Notes: generated from the letters alone by a model not told the origin. A stretch of 31,985 nt of DNA from JBNJEA01 sp051745395 (GCA_051745395.1 JBNJEA010000018.1:1-31985); one strand, 5' to 3'. Shown: positions 1-8,597, numbered from the stretch's first letter. Translations and numbers: made by a program.

Positions 1-1
1 C

Positions 2-2287
2 TGGGACATCGGCATGGACGTGGGCTATGCCGCCCGTTCGCTCAGGGAATGCCTCCGGATGGCCAAAAATGATTACGAGATTTTAACCCCGCTGCTCGAT
101 GCCCGTTTTATCTGCGGCATCTCGTCGGTTTACGCCAGCCTGGTTTACCAGTTGCGTGAAAAGATGCTGACGCGTTCGTCCAATAAAATCATCCGCTGGC
201 TCGTGGAACGCAACCAGAAACGACACGAGCAGTACGGGGATTCCACATTTTTGTTGGAACCGAATCTAAAGGAAGGCGCCGGCGGACTCCGGGATTACCA
301 TACCATCCGCTGGATCGGCCGGATTCGCTTTGACTTGAAGGAGCTGCGGGACCTGGAATATCACGGGGCCCTGTCCCACGAGGAACATGTGCACATGGCC
401 GAAGCCCTTTCCTTTATATGGGGCGTTCGCAACCGGTTCCATTATCTTTCAAACCGGAAATGCGACCAGCTTTATTTTGATTATCAGACCCGGCTGGCCG
501 AGGAAATGGGCCTGGCAGCCAAAAAGGCGCAGATGCCGGTCGAGCGTTTGATGAGTGAGCTGCATTCCAATATGGCCTACGTCAAACAGCAGTTGCTGCT
601 GATGCTCTATGAGCTCGGCTATGTCCGGCCGTCATCGCGCCGCAGCTTCGGATTCCGTCGGCAGCCCGATATTTCCGGTCTTGTGCTGGAAAAAGGGGGG
701 CTGAATTTCAAGTCCCCGAACCGGCTGTTGAAATCACCGGTGCTGCTGATCCGGATATTTGAAGCCAGTGCCCGGATGCGCCTGCCCATTACCCGGGAAG
801 CCGGCCGCCTGGTGCGCGAGTTTTCCTACCTTGTTGACGACGATTTCCGGGGCGATCCGGCGGTGCGCAAATCTTTCGAGAAAATTCTGCAGGCCGCCCC
901 GGCGCCGGTCAACGTGTTCGAACAGATGCTGGAAACCGGTTTTATTGCGCAATTGATCCCGGAATTCGGCGGTATTGTGGACCTGATCCAGTTCGATGCC
1001 TATCACCTGTTTCCGGTGGACCGGCATTCTTTGCGGGTGCTTCGGGCGTTGAAAACATTCGGCGAAAACGAAGAGTCCAGGGAGGCTGCGCTTTGCGCCA
1101 AAATTTATCGCGGCTTGAAGAAAAAACACCTGCTGCTTTTGGCCGCACTGCTCCACGACGTGGGCAAGGGCGTGCCCGATCGCCGGCACTCGGAAGCCGG
1201 AGCTGAAAAAGCCGATATTATCATGCGGCGGATGGGCTACAGCGCCCGCGACATTGACCTGGTGACTTTTCTGATTGAAAACCATTTGTTGCTGGTCAAA
1301 ACCGCTTCCCGGCGCGATATCAACGACGAGGAAACCGCGATTCGCATGGCAAGGCAGGTCGGCCAGGTGCATCGGCTGAAAAAGCTTTACCTGCTCACCG
1401 TGGCCGATTCCATGGCCACCGGACCCAAGGCCTGGAACGACTGGACCGCCACCCTGGTGCGCGATTTTTTCCTAAAGGTGCTGCGCATCCTGGAAAAAGG
1501 CGAGCTGGCAACCTCCACGGCGGTCCGGCGGGTGGAAAAGAAAAAGGATTTCGTGCGCCGGGCCCAGGCCTTTGCCGATCTTGATATCGATGCCATGTTC
1601 GAGGTGCTGTCGCCCCGTTACCTCCTGTTTACCGAGGCCAAAGATATTGTTTCCCACATCCAGCTCTACCGGCGGCTTAAGGACAGGGCCTTTGTGTGGG
1701 ACATCGTGCCGGATGAAGCCTCCAATACACGCCAGGTGGTGGTTTGCGCCAGGGATTGTCCCGGACTTTTCTCCAAAATCGCCGGCGTGTTTACGGTAAA
1801 CGGTATCGATGTTTTGGATGCCCAGATTTTTACCTGGAAAAACAATGTCGCCCTGGACGTATTTACGGTCATGCCGCCGCCGGACCAGATTTTTGAAGAC
1901 GAGCGGTGGCAGCGGGCGGCCAGAGATCTGGAAGCCGCGCTTTCCGGCAAACTCGATCTTTCCGGCAGGCTTTCGCAAAGACAGCCCCGGGTGAAAAAAG
2001 AGCAGGTGGCCCACCGGCCAAACCGGGTGGAGATTGATAACGATGATTCGAGTTTTTTCACCATTGTCGAGGTTTTTACCTATGATTTTCCGGGTCTGCT
2101 CTACCGTATCACCAATGCGCTGACCGGATTCGGCCTCGATATATGGGTGGCCAAGATCGCCACCAAGGTGGACCAGGTGGTTGACGTGTTTTATGTCCGG
2201 GACGATCAAGGCAATAAACTCGACAAAACGCAGGCAGAGGCCGTCCGGGAAAAGGTGCACGCTGCATTGCCGGACCCGGATGGATAG
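2..2287 (+). CDS. glnD: [Protein-PII] uridylyltransferase/uridylyl-removing enzyme GlnD, 5' truncated by window edge
   Basis: This is the bifunctional nitrogen sensor that uridylylates P-II when glutamine is low and removes UMP when it is high. The frame is open from the first complete codon of the window, so the N-terminal nucleotidyltransferase signature lies outside. What remains starts in the conserved stretch WDIGMDVGYAARS, equivalent to about residue 120 of the E. coli protein. An HD phosphohydrolase domain follows, with the metal-binding motif ALLHDVGKG and a later ENHLLL. Two C-terminal ACT domains start near RQVVVCARDCPGLFSKIAG and TIVEVFTYDFPGLLYRI and should bind glutamine. The downstream amtB, P-II and glnA genes are its pathway partners. 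Identity is secure. The Met at position 14 is internal and is not the start. Confidence 0.96.
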   Translation, partial: WDIGMDVGYAARSLRECLRMAKNDYEILTPLLDARFICGISSVYASLVYQLREKMLTRSSNKIIRWLVERNQKRHEQYGDSTFLLEPNLKEGAGGLRDYHTIRWIGRIRFDLKELRDLEYHGALSHEEHVHMAEALSFIWGVRNRFHYLSNRKCDQLYFDYQTRLAEEMGLAAKKAQMPVERLMSELHSNMAYVKQQLLLMLYELGYVRPSSRRSFGFRRQPDISGLVLEKGGLNFKSPNRLLKSPVLLIRIFEASARMRLPITREAGRLVREFSYLVDDDFRGDPAVRKSFEKILQAAPAPVNVFEQMLETGFIAQLIPEFGGIVDLIQFDAYHLFPVDRHSLRVLRALKTFGENEESREAALCAKIYRGLKKKHLLLLAALLHDVGKGVPDRRHSEAGAEKADIIMRRMGYSARDIDLVTFLIENHLLLVKTASRRDINDEETAIRMARQVGQVHRLKKLYLLTVADSMATGPKAWNDWTATLVRDFFLKVLRILEKGELATSTAVRRVEKKKDFVRRAQAFADLDIDAMFEVLSPRYLLFTEAKDIVSHIQLYRRLKDRAFVWDIVPDEASNTRQVVVCARDCPGLFSKIAGVFTVNGIDVLDAQIFTWKNNVALDVFTVMPPPDQIFEDERWQRAARDLEAALSGKLDLSGRLSQRQPRVKKEQVAHRPNRVEIDNDDSSFFTIVEVFTYDFPGLLYRITNALTGFGLDIWVAKIATKVDQVVDVFYVRDDQGNKLDKTQAEAVREKVHAALPDPDG

Positions 2288-2298
2288 CGGATACGCCC

Positions 2299-2312
2299 CC
2301 GGCGATCGCCGG
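2299..2312. repeat. Perfect 14-bp palindrome between glnD and amtB
   Basis: CCGGCGATCGCCGG is self-complementary. It lies 12 bp after the glnD stop and about 50 bp before amtB. It could form a small hairpin or be a protein-binding dyad. No T-run follows, so it is not a convincing intrinsic terminator and glnD-amtB read-through is plausible. Confidence 0.4.
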
Positions 2313-2362
2313 TGTGCCGGTCCGCAGCATAAACCATTTAAATCAAAAGTGGAGGAACGACA

Positions 2363-3658
2363 ATGTGGAAAACGGTTCTGTGGATGACGGCTATGACAAT
2401 CCTTTTGACCGCAACGGCAGCTTTTGCCGGCAACGGCCTGGATACCGGTGATACGGCCTGGGTGATTGTGGCCACCGCGCTGGTCATGATGATGACCCCG
2501 GCGGGCCTTGCGCTGTTTTACGGCGGCATGTCGCGGTACAAAAACCTGCTCAATACACTGGCCATGACCTTTGTGGCCTATTGCCTGGGCAGTGTGATCT
2601 GGGTGATCTGGGGCTACAGCCTGGCTTTCGGCACGGATGCGGGCGGTTTGATCGGCGGGTTGGACCATTTGTTTTTAAACGGTATCGGCCCGGAAACGTT
2701 GACCGGAACGATCCCGACCTACGTTTTCGTGGTGTTTCAGATGACCTTTGCGTGCATCACGGTGGCGCTCGTGCTCGGCTCGGTGGTCGACCGGATGAAG
2801 TTTTCGGCGTGGATTGTGTTTACGGTGCTTTGGCTGACGGTGGTTTATTGCCCCGTGGCCCACTGGGTGTGGGGCGGCGGATGGATGCACGCCATGGGCG
2901 CCCTGGATTTTGCCGGCGGCAACGTGGTCCACATCAACGCCGGCGTGGCCGGCCTGGTGCTGGCGCTGATGCTGGGCAAACGGCTGGGCTACGGCAAGGA
3001 TGCCATGTTTCCGTCAAGCGTTGCTTTGACCTCACTGGGTGCGGCCCTGTTGTGGTTCGGCTGGTTTGGCTTTAATGCCGGCAGTCAGCTGGCCGCCGAC
3101 GGGGTGGCCGCTTCGGCGTTTCTGGTCACCAATACGTCTGCTGCCGCGGGGGCCCTGGCCTGGATGCTCGGGGAATGGATAGCCGATGACCGTCCCACGG
3201 TGCTCGGCATCGCATCCGGCGTGGTCGCCGGCCTGGTGGCCATAACCCCGGCGGCCGGGTTTGTCAACATGCCCGCAGCATTGGTGATCGGCATTGTGGC
3301 CGGGCTGCTCGGGTTTGTCAGCGTGGCCCGGTTAAAGCAGAAACTGGGATACGACGATTCCCTCGATGCCTTCGGCGTACATGGCATCTGCGGTATATGG
3401 GGTGCGCTGGCAACGGGCATATTCGCCAATCCGTCGATCACCGAAGGCGCGGTCGGATTGATCTATGGCAATGCCGCCCAGTTGGGCATCCAGTTGGTAT
3501 CCATTGTGGCAACCATCGCCTTTACCGCTGTGGGAACGTTTGTCGTGGTAACGGTGACCCGGCTGATTACCGGGGGACTGCGGGTGTCGGGTGAAAACGA
3601 AGTTTCGGGCCTCGACAGCGCCGTCCACGGCGAGCGGGCCTTTGAATTCGGCGCTTAA
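2363..3658 (+). CDS. amtB: Ammonium transporter AmtB
   Basis: This is an Amt/Rh-family ammonium channel of the inner membrane, 431 aa, the normal family length. It begins with a cleavable signal peptide (hydrophobic stretch ending in TAAFAGNG, about residues 1-22), as in E. coli AmtB, followed by about 11 membrane helices. Both pore histidines are visible in GGNVVHINAGVAGL and DAFGVHGICGIWGA. The start is fixed by the Shine-Dalgarno GGAGG 7-9 bp upstream. The P-II gene follows 85 bp later; this pairing is the widespread arrangement in which P-II plugs the channel when ammonium is plentiful. The C-terminal cytoplasmic tail is short and typical. Confidence 0.97.
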   Translation: MWKTVLWMTAMTILLTATAAFAGNGLDTGDTAWVIVATALVMMMTPAGLALFYGGMSRYKNLLNTLAMTFVAYCLGSVIWVIWGYSLAFGTDAGGLIGGLDHLFLNGIGPETLTGTIPTYVFVVFQMTFACITVALVLGSVVDRMKFSAWIVFTVLWLTVVYCPVAHWVWGGGWMHAMGALDFAGGNVVHINAGVAGLVLALMLGKRLGYGKDAMFPSSVALTSLGAALLWFGWFGFNAGSQLAADGVAASAFLVTNTSAAAGALAWMLGEWIADDRPTVLGIASGVVAGLVAITPAAGFVNMPAALVIGIVAGLLGFVSVARLKQKLGYDDSLDAFGVHGICGIWGALATGIFANPSITEGAVGLIYGNAAQLGIQLVSIVATIAFTAVGTFVVVTVTRLITGGLRVSGENEVSGLDSAVHGERAFEFGA

Positions 3659-3743
3659 AATTGTGTCGGCCAGCGGTGGATTGTGTGCGCGAAAATGGGT
3701 ATTTTTGTGAATTATGGACACCATATAACCAGGAGGCAGTATC

Positions 3744-4082
3744 ATGAAAAAAATAGAAGCCGTCATTAAACCGTTCAAGCTCGATGATGTCCGGCAGGCT
3801 TTGAGCGATATCGGCATCCAGGGCATGACCATTACCGAGGTCAAAGGCTACGGCCGGCAGAAAGGACACAAGGAAATCTACCGGGGTGCGGAGTACCTGG
3901 TGGATTTCATGCCCAAAATCAAGCTCGAAATCGTCGTGCCCACCGACCGGACCGAAGAGGTGATCAATGCGATCCGCTCCTCGGCCAATACCGGCAAAAT
4001 CGGCGATGGCAAGATTTTTGTCATGTCGCTCGAAGGCGTTGTCCGGGTGCGCACCGGCGAAAAAGACGACGATGCGATTTAA
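3744..4082 (+). CDS. glnB: Nitrogen regulatory protein P-II
   Basis: This is a trimeric P-II signalling protein of 112 aa, the standard length. The T-loop GRQKGHKEIYRGAEY is intact, with the uridylylation target Tyr51 that GlnD would modify. The B-loop and ATP-binding region TGKIGDGKIFV is also present. Start and ribosome site are clear (AGGAGG upstream of ATG). It lies between amtB and glnA, so it probably controls AmtB gating and GS adenylylation. By position next to amtB it could be called glnK. The N-terminus (MKKIEAVIKPFKLDDV, Lys3 and Glu5) looks more GlnB-like, so the symbol is a judgement. Confidence 0.96.
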   Translation: MKKIEAVIKPFKLDDVRQALSDIGIQGMTITEVKGYGRQKGHKEIYRGAEYLVDFMPKIKLEIVVPTDRTEEVINAIRSSANTGKIGDGKIFVMSLEGVVRVRTGEKDDDAI

Positions 4083-4139
4083 GGGGGCGGTCGGGAAAGG
4101 GTTGATTTTTTCAGACCAACGCCGCAATATCGCCCCTTT
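4081..4139 (+). promoter_or_regulatory. Possible hairpin between the P-II gene and glnA
   Basis: AAGGGGGCG at 4081-4089 can pair with CGCCCCTTT at 4131-4139, across a loop of about 40 nt and followed by an AT-rich stretch. This could attenuate or process the transcript between the P-II gene and glnA. The T-run is weak (TTTAATTTAATTG), so complete termination is doubtful. No -24/-12 sigma-54 promoter was recognised in this gap. Confidence 0.25.
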
Positions 4140-4200
4140 AATTTAATTGATTCCCAATAAGCGCAATATTTGATGAACTGTAAAACAAAAGGAGTCCAAA

Positions 4201-5616
4201 ATGGCACAACCAAAAGAAGTGTTGGATCTTATCAAACAGGAAGGCATCCGGGTTGTCGACATCCGGTTCATGGATTTTCCCGGTGTCTGGCAGCATTTTA
4301 CTGTCCCGGTCAGCGAAATGGAGGAATCGAGCTTTGAGGACGGCTACGGCTTTGACGGCTCCAGCATCCGGGGCTGGCAGCCCATTAACGCCAGTGACAT
4401 GCTGGTGGTGCCGGATGCCGGCACGGCAAAGATCGATCCGTTCTTTGAGGAAAAGACCCTGGTGCTGATCGGCAATATCGTCGATCCCATCACCCGCGAG
4501 CCCTATTCGAGGGATCCGCGCCATATCGCCCAGAAGGCCGAGGCCTATCTCAGGCAGTCCGGCATCGGCGATACCGCCTTTATCGGTCCGGAAGCCGAAT
4601 TTTTCGTTTTTGACGACGTCCGGTTCGAGTCGGAGAGAAACCGGTCTTTCTATGAAGTCGATTCCGAGGAAGGCATCTGGAATTCCGGCCGGGAGGAATG
4701 TCCGAATTTGGGGTACAAGCCGCGTCACAAGGAAGGCTATTTTCCGGTGCCGCCCATGGACAAGTTCCAGGACATGCGAACGCAGATGATGCTGACCCTT
4801 GAAGATCTGGGCATTGACGTGGAATGCCAGCACCATGAGGTCGCCACCGCAGGGCAGGCGGAAATCGACATGCGCTTTAAGCCGTTGCTGGAAATGGGCG
4901 ACCAGCTGGTCTGGTTCAAGTACATCCTCAAAAACGTGGCCAACCTGCACGGCAAAACCGCGACGTTTATGCCAAAGCCCCTGTTTGAAGACAACGGCAC
5001 GGGCATGCACACCCATGTCAGTATCTGGAGAGACGGTCAGCCGTTGTTTGCCGGGGACAAGTATGCCGGGCTTTCCCAGGAGGCGCTTTATGCGGTGGGC
5101 GGCATCTTGAAGCATTGCAAGGCGCTGTGTGCCTTTACCAATCCCACCACCAATTCCTACAAGCGATTGGTGCCGGGATTCGAGGCCCCCATCAACCTGG
5201 CCTATTCCAGCAGAAACAGAAGCGCGGCGGTGCGGATTCCCATGTATTCCACATCGCCGAAGGCCAAGCGGATCGAGTTCCGCACGCCCGATCCGTCCTG
5301 CAACGGGTATCTCGCCTTTTCCGCCGTGCTCATGGCCGTGATCGACGGCATTGAAAACAAGATCGACCCGGGCGATCCTCTGGACAAAAACATCTATGAT
5401 CTGCCGCCCGAGGAACTGGCGGAAATCGATTCCGCCCCGGGTTCGCTGGGCGAAGCCCTGGCCGCTCTGGCCGAAGACCACGAGTTTTTGCTCAAGGGCG
5501 ATGTCTTTACCAGGGATGTCATTGAACGGTGGATTGAATACAAGGACGAAAAAGAGGTCACCGCGGTGCGGCTGCGGCCGCATCCGCACGAGTTCTACCT
5601 CTATTACGACATTTAA
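4201..5616 (+). CDS. glnA: Glutamine synthetase, type I
   Basis: This enzyme makes glutamine from glutamate, ammonia and ATP in the cytoplasm as a dodecamer. It is 471 aa, the usual GSI length. Visible signatures are DGSSIRGW, the metal-ligand region GPEAEFFVFD, HHEVATAGQAEIDMRF and the ATP/glutamate region KPLFEDNGTGMHTHVS. The adenylylation site motif NIYDLPPEE is present with its Tyr at about residue 399, so regulation by GlnE is expected; glnE is not in the window. The start is set by AAAGGAG 6 bp before ATG. It ends the nitrogen block and is followed by a strong terminator. Confidence 0.98.
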   Translation: MAQPKEVLDLIKQEGIRVVDIRFMDFPGVWQHFTVPVSEMEESSFEDGYGFDGSSIRGWQPINASDMLVVPDAGTAKIDPFFEEKTLVLIGNIVDPITREPYSRDPRHIAQKAEAYLRQSGIGDTAFIGPEAEFFVFDDVRFESERNRSFYEVDSEEGIWNSGREECPNLGYKPRHKEGYFPVPPMDKFQDMRTQMMLTLEDLGIDVECQHHEVATAGQAEIDMRFKPLLEMGDQLVWFKYILKNVANLHGKTATFMPKPLFEDNGTGMHTHVSIWRDGQPLFAGDKYAGLSQEALYAVGGILKHCKALCAFTNPTTNSYKRLVPGFEAPINLAYSSRNRSAAVRIPMYSTSPKAKRIEFRTPDPSCNGYLAFSAVLMAVIDGIENKIDPGDPLDKNIYDLPPEELAEIDSAPGSLGEALAALAEDHEFLLKGDVFTRDVIERWIEYKDEKEVTAVRLRPHPHEFYLYYDI

Positions 5617-5645
5617 TCGCAACCCAATATTTCCGTACAATCCAG

Positions 5646-5687
5646 AAGGCGGCCCTTTCCGGGGCCGCCTTTAAAAAATTTTTTTCC
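5646..5687 (+). terminator. Intrinsic terminator of glnA
   Basis: A perfect 10-bp G+C-rich stem (AAGGCGGCCC at 5646-5655, GGGCCGCCTT at 5662-5671) with a 6-nt loop is followed within 8 nt by a run of seven to nine T. It starts 30 bp after the glnA stop. Confidence 0.9.
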
Positions 5688-5750
5688 TTGCTGGTTTTTT
5701 TCTCCTCCCCCTGTTTTTCCTGATACGGCTCCTTGCCAGAAACAACATCC

Positions 5751-5896
5751 GGTTGTCCGCTTTGCCCCGGGAAAAGACCCGTCGCCGACTTGTTTTTCTG
5801 TTTTTGTGCAAAGCCGCCAAAAGCGCCAAAGAAGACCCGGAAACTTTGCGTATGTGCGTCTTGGCGCGCGTAAATGCATTCCAATACGCTAACCTG
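5751..5896. repeat. Decayed short copy of the GGTTATCC inverted-repeat element
   Basis: The left end GGTTGTCCGC and right end TACGCTAACC are degenerate forms of the GGTTATCCGG/CGGATAACC ends seen at 30259-30412. The inside also aligns with that copy: both have a TTGTTTTTCT stretch, then GCAAAGCCGC, AGCGCCAA, and AACTTTGCGT...GCGTCTTGGCGCG as the returning arm of an imperfect hairpin. The flanks GAAACAACATCC (5739-5750) and AAAACAAAATTC (5897-5908) match at 9 of 12 positions, as expected of an eroded target duplication. It does not encode a protein. Confidence 0.6.
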
Positions 5897-5944
5897 AAAA
5901 CAAAATTCTGGTCCAGATGGCCGATCAATTAAAGATTTGTGATG

Positions 5945-6006
5945 CAGGGTCGATAAGAAGCCCAAAGGGTGACATCGCCCTGTAAATACATTTCATCCGA
6001 AAGGAT
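5945..6006 (+). promoter_or_regulatory. Structured leader candidate upstream of the protease gene
   Basis: Two stem-loops stand in tandem before the subtilase start. The first pairs CAGGG+CGAT (5945-5954) with ATCG+CCCTG (5974-5982), with an inner CCC-AAA-GGG hairpin (5961-5969). The second is ATCC-GAAA-GGAT (5995-6006), a short stem capped by a GNRA tetraloop. Neither is followed by a T-run, so these look like 5' UTR structure rather than a terminator. No known riboswitch consensus was recognised. Confidence 0.35.
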
Positions 6007-6086
6007 TTAAAATGAGACAAATTCATTAAGGAGTTCAACATTTTGTGCCTAAGGGAATAGGCATGAAAACGCTTCAGGGAGGAAAA

Positions 6087-8048
6087 ATGAAAACCAGAAT
6101 TTTAATGACACTGATCATCAGTGGGTGCTTGGTGGCCAGTTCCGGCTTTGCCGGTACGCAAACAAGCTCCTGGCAGTCCAGTGAGAGCCCGCAGACTGTA
6201 AATCAACCCGACGATCCGCCCGCCTACGTTCCCGGCGAGGTTTTGGTAAAGTATGACTCCAAAGCCCGCATGGCCGCCTCCGTAGACTATTACGCCGAAA
6301 ACTACAACATGTCCGAGCTCAAGCGGTTTGAAGCAGCCGGTGTTCAGCAGGTCAAGCTGCCCAAGGACATGGATGTGGACGAAGCGCTCGACATTTACCA
6401 GCGAGACCCTGATGTGGCGTATGCCGAGCCGAATTATTACCGGAGTTATACTTCCACCAAGCCCGATGATGACTTTTTCAGCCGGCAGTGGGCCCTGGAT
6501 AATACCGGCCAGAGCGTGCAGGATACCACGGGCAAACCGGGTGCCGACATTGGGGCGGTAGAGGCATGGGAGATCAGCACGGGCAACAAGGATGTTGTGG
6601 TGGCCGTCATTGATTCCGGCATTGATTATCACCACCCCGATCTTTCGGACAACATCTGGAAAAATGAAGGTGAGATCCCCGATAACGGGATTGATGATGA
6701 TGGAAACGGCTACGTCGATGATGTTCACGGCTGGAATTTTGGAGAACAAAACAATGATCCGGTCGATCCCTACGGCCATGGCACCACAGTGGCCAGCACC
6801 ATCGCTGCCAGGGGCAACAACGCCATGGGGATAAGCGGAGTGGCCTGGTCTGCTCAGGTCATGCCCCTTAGAACCGGCGGCGCCAATGGCCTGACCACTT
6901 CAGCCATTATCGAAGCGGTGGAATATGCCGAGGCCATGGGGGCAGATGTTATCAATATGAGTTTTGGCGGAGAGGGACGCTCACAGGCGGAAAAAGACGC
7001 GATTGACAGCACTTCCGCGCTTGTTGTCTGTGCGGCGGGAAACAGCGGCAATGACAACGATGTAACCGCTACCTATCCCGGCAATTACGACTGTTCCAAC
7101 ATTATTTCGGTTGCCGCCACCAATCAGAACGACCAGCTGGCCTATTTTTCCAATTTCGGCAAAAACAGCGTCGACGTTGGGGCCCCGGGTGTCAATATTT
7201 ACGGCGCCAAGGCCAACCAGGGCCGCAGCACACTGTGGTATGAAGATTTTGAAGGAAAAGACATATCCGATTGGCACTCGAGAGGCGAAAACAATACCTG
7301 GGCGCTGACCAGCGCGGAGACGCATAGTGGCGATTACAGCCTTACGGACAGCCCGGATGGGGATTACAAAAACAACACGGATACCACGATTATGGCCCCG
7401 CCGATTGACCTGTCCTCCCAGGAGGGAGCGGAACTGGAATTCCGGCTTCGGGGCATTTCAGAGGGCAGTACAAATGGATTGATCGACGTTTTGACCCCCT
7501 TTGCCACCCTGGATACGGAAAATATTGCCTCGAACTGGCAAATGGTGCAGGTGTCGGGCAGTACCCAGAAAGAATGGGTTCCCATGCGGGTGGATTTGAG
7601 CAAATTTGACGGCCAGGAAGCGGTACACATCGGATTTCAGTTCAAAACCGACAACAGCGTGGTTTTTGACGGCTGGTACATCGATGACGTGGCCATAACG
7701 GTCGATTCCCCGGCCTATAGCGGCGGGCCGGATGATTACAAATACGACAGGGGTACGTCCTTTGCCGCGCCGGTGGTTGCCGGTATCGCCGCCCTGATCA
7801 AATCCGTGCATCCCGAATTAAGCAGTGCGGAAATCAAGGCGAAAATCAAAAGCTCGGTGGATGAGCTCCCGGACCTGAAAGACAAACTCGCCACCGGCGG
7901 CCGGGTCAATGCCGCCAAGTCCCTGGCCGGGTTTTCAGACGGTGACTCCGACGCCACCAGCGTTGAAGATGAAGACAGCGAAGGCGGCGGTGGCGGTGGC
8001 GGCGGCGGCTGCTTTATCGGTACCGTCTTTACCGGCGGCAATCGGTAA
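6087..8048 (+). CDS. Exported subtilisin-like (S8) serine protease with Gly-run/CFI-box C-terminus
   Basis: This is a secreted serine endopeptidase of 653 aa. The chosen start has GGGAGGAAAAATG; two in-frame ATGs up to 42 bp upstream lack such a site. The N-terminal signal runs to about residue 23 (SGFAG). It also contains ISGC at residues 11-14, which could be a lipobox. A propeptide-like segment (PGEVLVKY to DVAYAEPNYY, about 45-130) precedes the catalytic domain. The catalytic triad is complete: Asp176 in VIDSGIDYHHPDL, His231 in GHGTTVAS and Ser558 in GTSFAAPVVAG; the oxyanion Asn is in CAAGNSG. A beta-rich domain of about 150 residues (WYEDFEG to WYIDDVAI) is inserted between the oxyanion Asn and the catalytic Ser. 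The protein ends in an acidic linker, nine Gly and CFIGTVFTGGNR, a short form of the CFI-box C-terminal tail. Confidence 0.93.
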   Translation: MKTRILMTLIISGCLVASSGFAGTQTSSWQSSESPQTVNQPDDPPAYVPGEVLVKYDSKARMAASVDYYAENYNMSELKRFEAAGVQQVKLPKDMDVDEALDIYQRDPDVAYAEPNYYRSYTSTKPDDDFFSRQWALDNTGQSVQDTTGKPGADIGAVEAWEISTGNKDVVVAVIDSGIDYHHPDLSDNIWKNEGEIPDNGIDDDGNGYVDDVHGWNFGEQNNDPVDPYGHGTTVASTIAARGNNAMGISGVAWSAQVMPLRTGGANGLTTSAIIEAVEYAEAMGADVINMSFGGEGRSQAEKDAIDSTSALVVCAAGNSGNDNDVTATYPGNYDCSNIISVAATNQNDQLAYFSNFGKNSVDVGAPGVNIYGAKANQGRSTLWYEDFEGKDISDWHSRGENNTWALTSAETHSGDYSLTDSPDGDYKNNTDTTIMAPPIDLSSQEGAELEFRLRGISEGSTNGLIDVLTPFATLDTENIASNWQMVQVSGSTQKEWVPMRVDLSKFDGQEAVHIGFQFKTDNSVVFDGWYIDDVAITVDSPAYSGGPDDYKYDRGTSFAAPVVAGIAALIKSVHPELSSAEIKAKIKSSVDELPDLKDKLATGGRVNAAKSLAGFSDGDSDATSVEDEDSEGGGGGGGGGCFIGTVFTGGNR

Positions 8049-8107
8049 ATTTTTCCTTCCTGTCGCGTTTTACAACGGCGCACCCCCTGACAATTGTTTT
8101 TTTCCGC

Positions 8108-8156
8108 ATACCTCCTTGAAGGGTTTTGCCAGGGCCCTTTAAGGAGGTATTTTTTT
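8108..8156 (+). terminator. Intrinsic terminator of the protease gene
   Basis: A 16-bp stem forms from ATACCTCCTTGAAGGG (8108-8123) pairing with CCCTTTAAGGAGGTAT (8135-8150), with one G-U pair and an 11-nt loop. Seven T follow directly. It lies about 60 bp past the stop. The right arm contains AAGGAGGT, the full anti-16S sequence, but it is buried in the stem and has no usable start behind it. Confidence 0.93.
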
Positions 8157-8201
8157 ATGTGGGTGCAATCGGCCTTTGCAGCGTTTTACCGTTTCTTCTT
8201 C

Positions 8202-8248
8202 CGTCTCTTTGTCCCTCCGTCCCTGTCCCTTTGTCCCTGTCATTCCGT
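8202..8248 (-). repeat. Short degenerate GGGACNNA-type tandem tract
   Basis: Read on the - strand this is a run of GGGAC units spaced 6-8 bp apart (GGGACAAAGGGACAGGGACGG and on). It is the same kind of sequence as the longer octamer array at 19306-19425. The remaining sequence from 8157 to 8393 is AT-rich intergenic DNA with no gene or riboswitch recognised. Confidence 0.5.
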
Positions 8249-8393
8249 CTTTTCCGGCCCGGCTGCGGTCGTTTGTTTGTTTGAATCAAAAGGGAAATAT
8301 TGTTACCATAGCAAACCGGAAGCTTTCCCAAAGAAACCAAAGGAAAAAGCACAACTGTAATACCGTACCCAACAGGTTTTTTTCCGGCAAACC

Positions 8394-8597
8394 ATGACAG
8401 CAAACAGCAAACGCAAAATCAGCATCAATCGGCTTATCCGGTTTTTCAAGTCGTTTAAGACAAATCCGGCGCAAAACGCAAAACCCGATTATTCGGCCTG
8501 GGACCAGACCGAAGCTGAATATCAGCGGCAACAAGCCGAATGGCTCAAGCGGGTCCGGGAAAAAAAGACCGGAACCGATACCGACAGCCGGGGCTGA
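8394..8597 (+). CDS. Small basic hypothetical protein
   Basis: This is a 67-aa reading frame, rich in Lys, Arg and Gln, with no membrane segment and no recognised family. Its C-terminal half (DQTEAEYQRQQAEWLKRVRE) is predicted to be a charged amphipathic helix. It stops 26 bp before the better-supported TTG start of the cation diffusion facilitator gene, so the two could be co-transcribed. No good Shine-Dalgarno precedes the ATG, so it could also be an untranslated leader. Function is unknown. Confidence 0.45.
   Translation: MTANSKRKISINRLIRFFKSFKTNPAQNAKPDYSAWDQTEAEYQRQQAEWLKRVREKKTGTDTDSRG

Noticed and set aside
4138..5640. 500-aa open frame on the - strand
   Set aside because: It lies entirely opposite glnA, whose identity is certain.
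8281..8393. c-di-GMP or other riboswitch
   Set aside because: A few A-rich GCAAACC-like words suggested it, but no consistent helix set or conserved core could be drawn.
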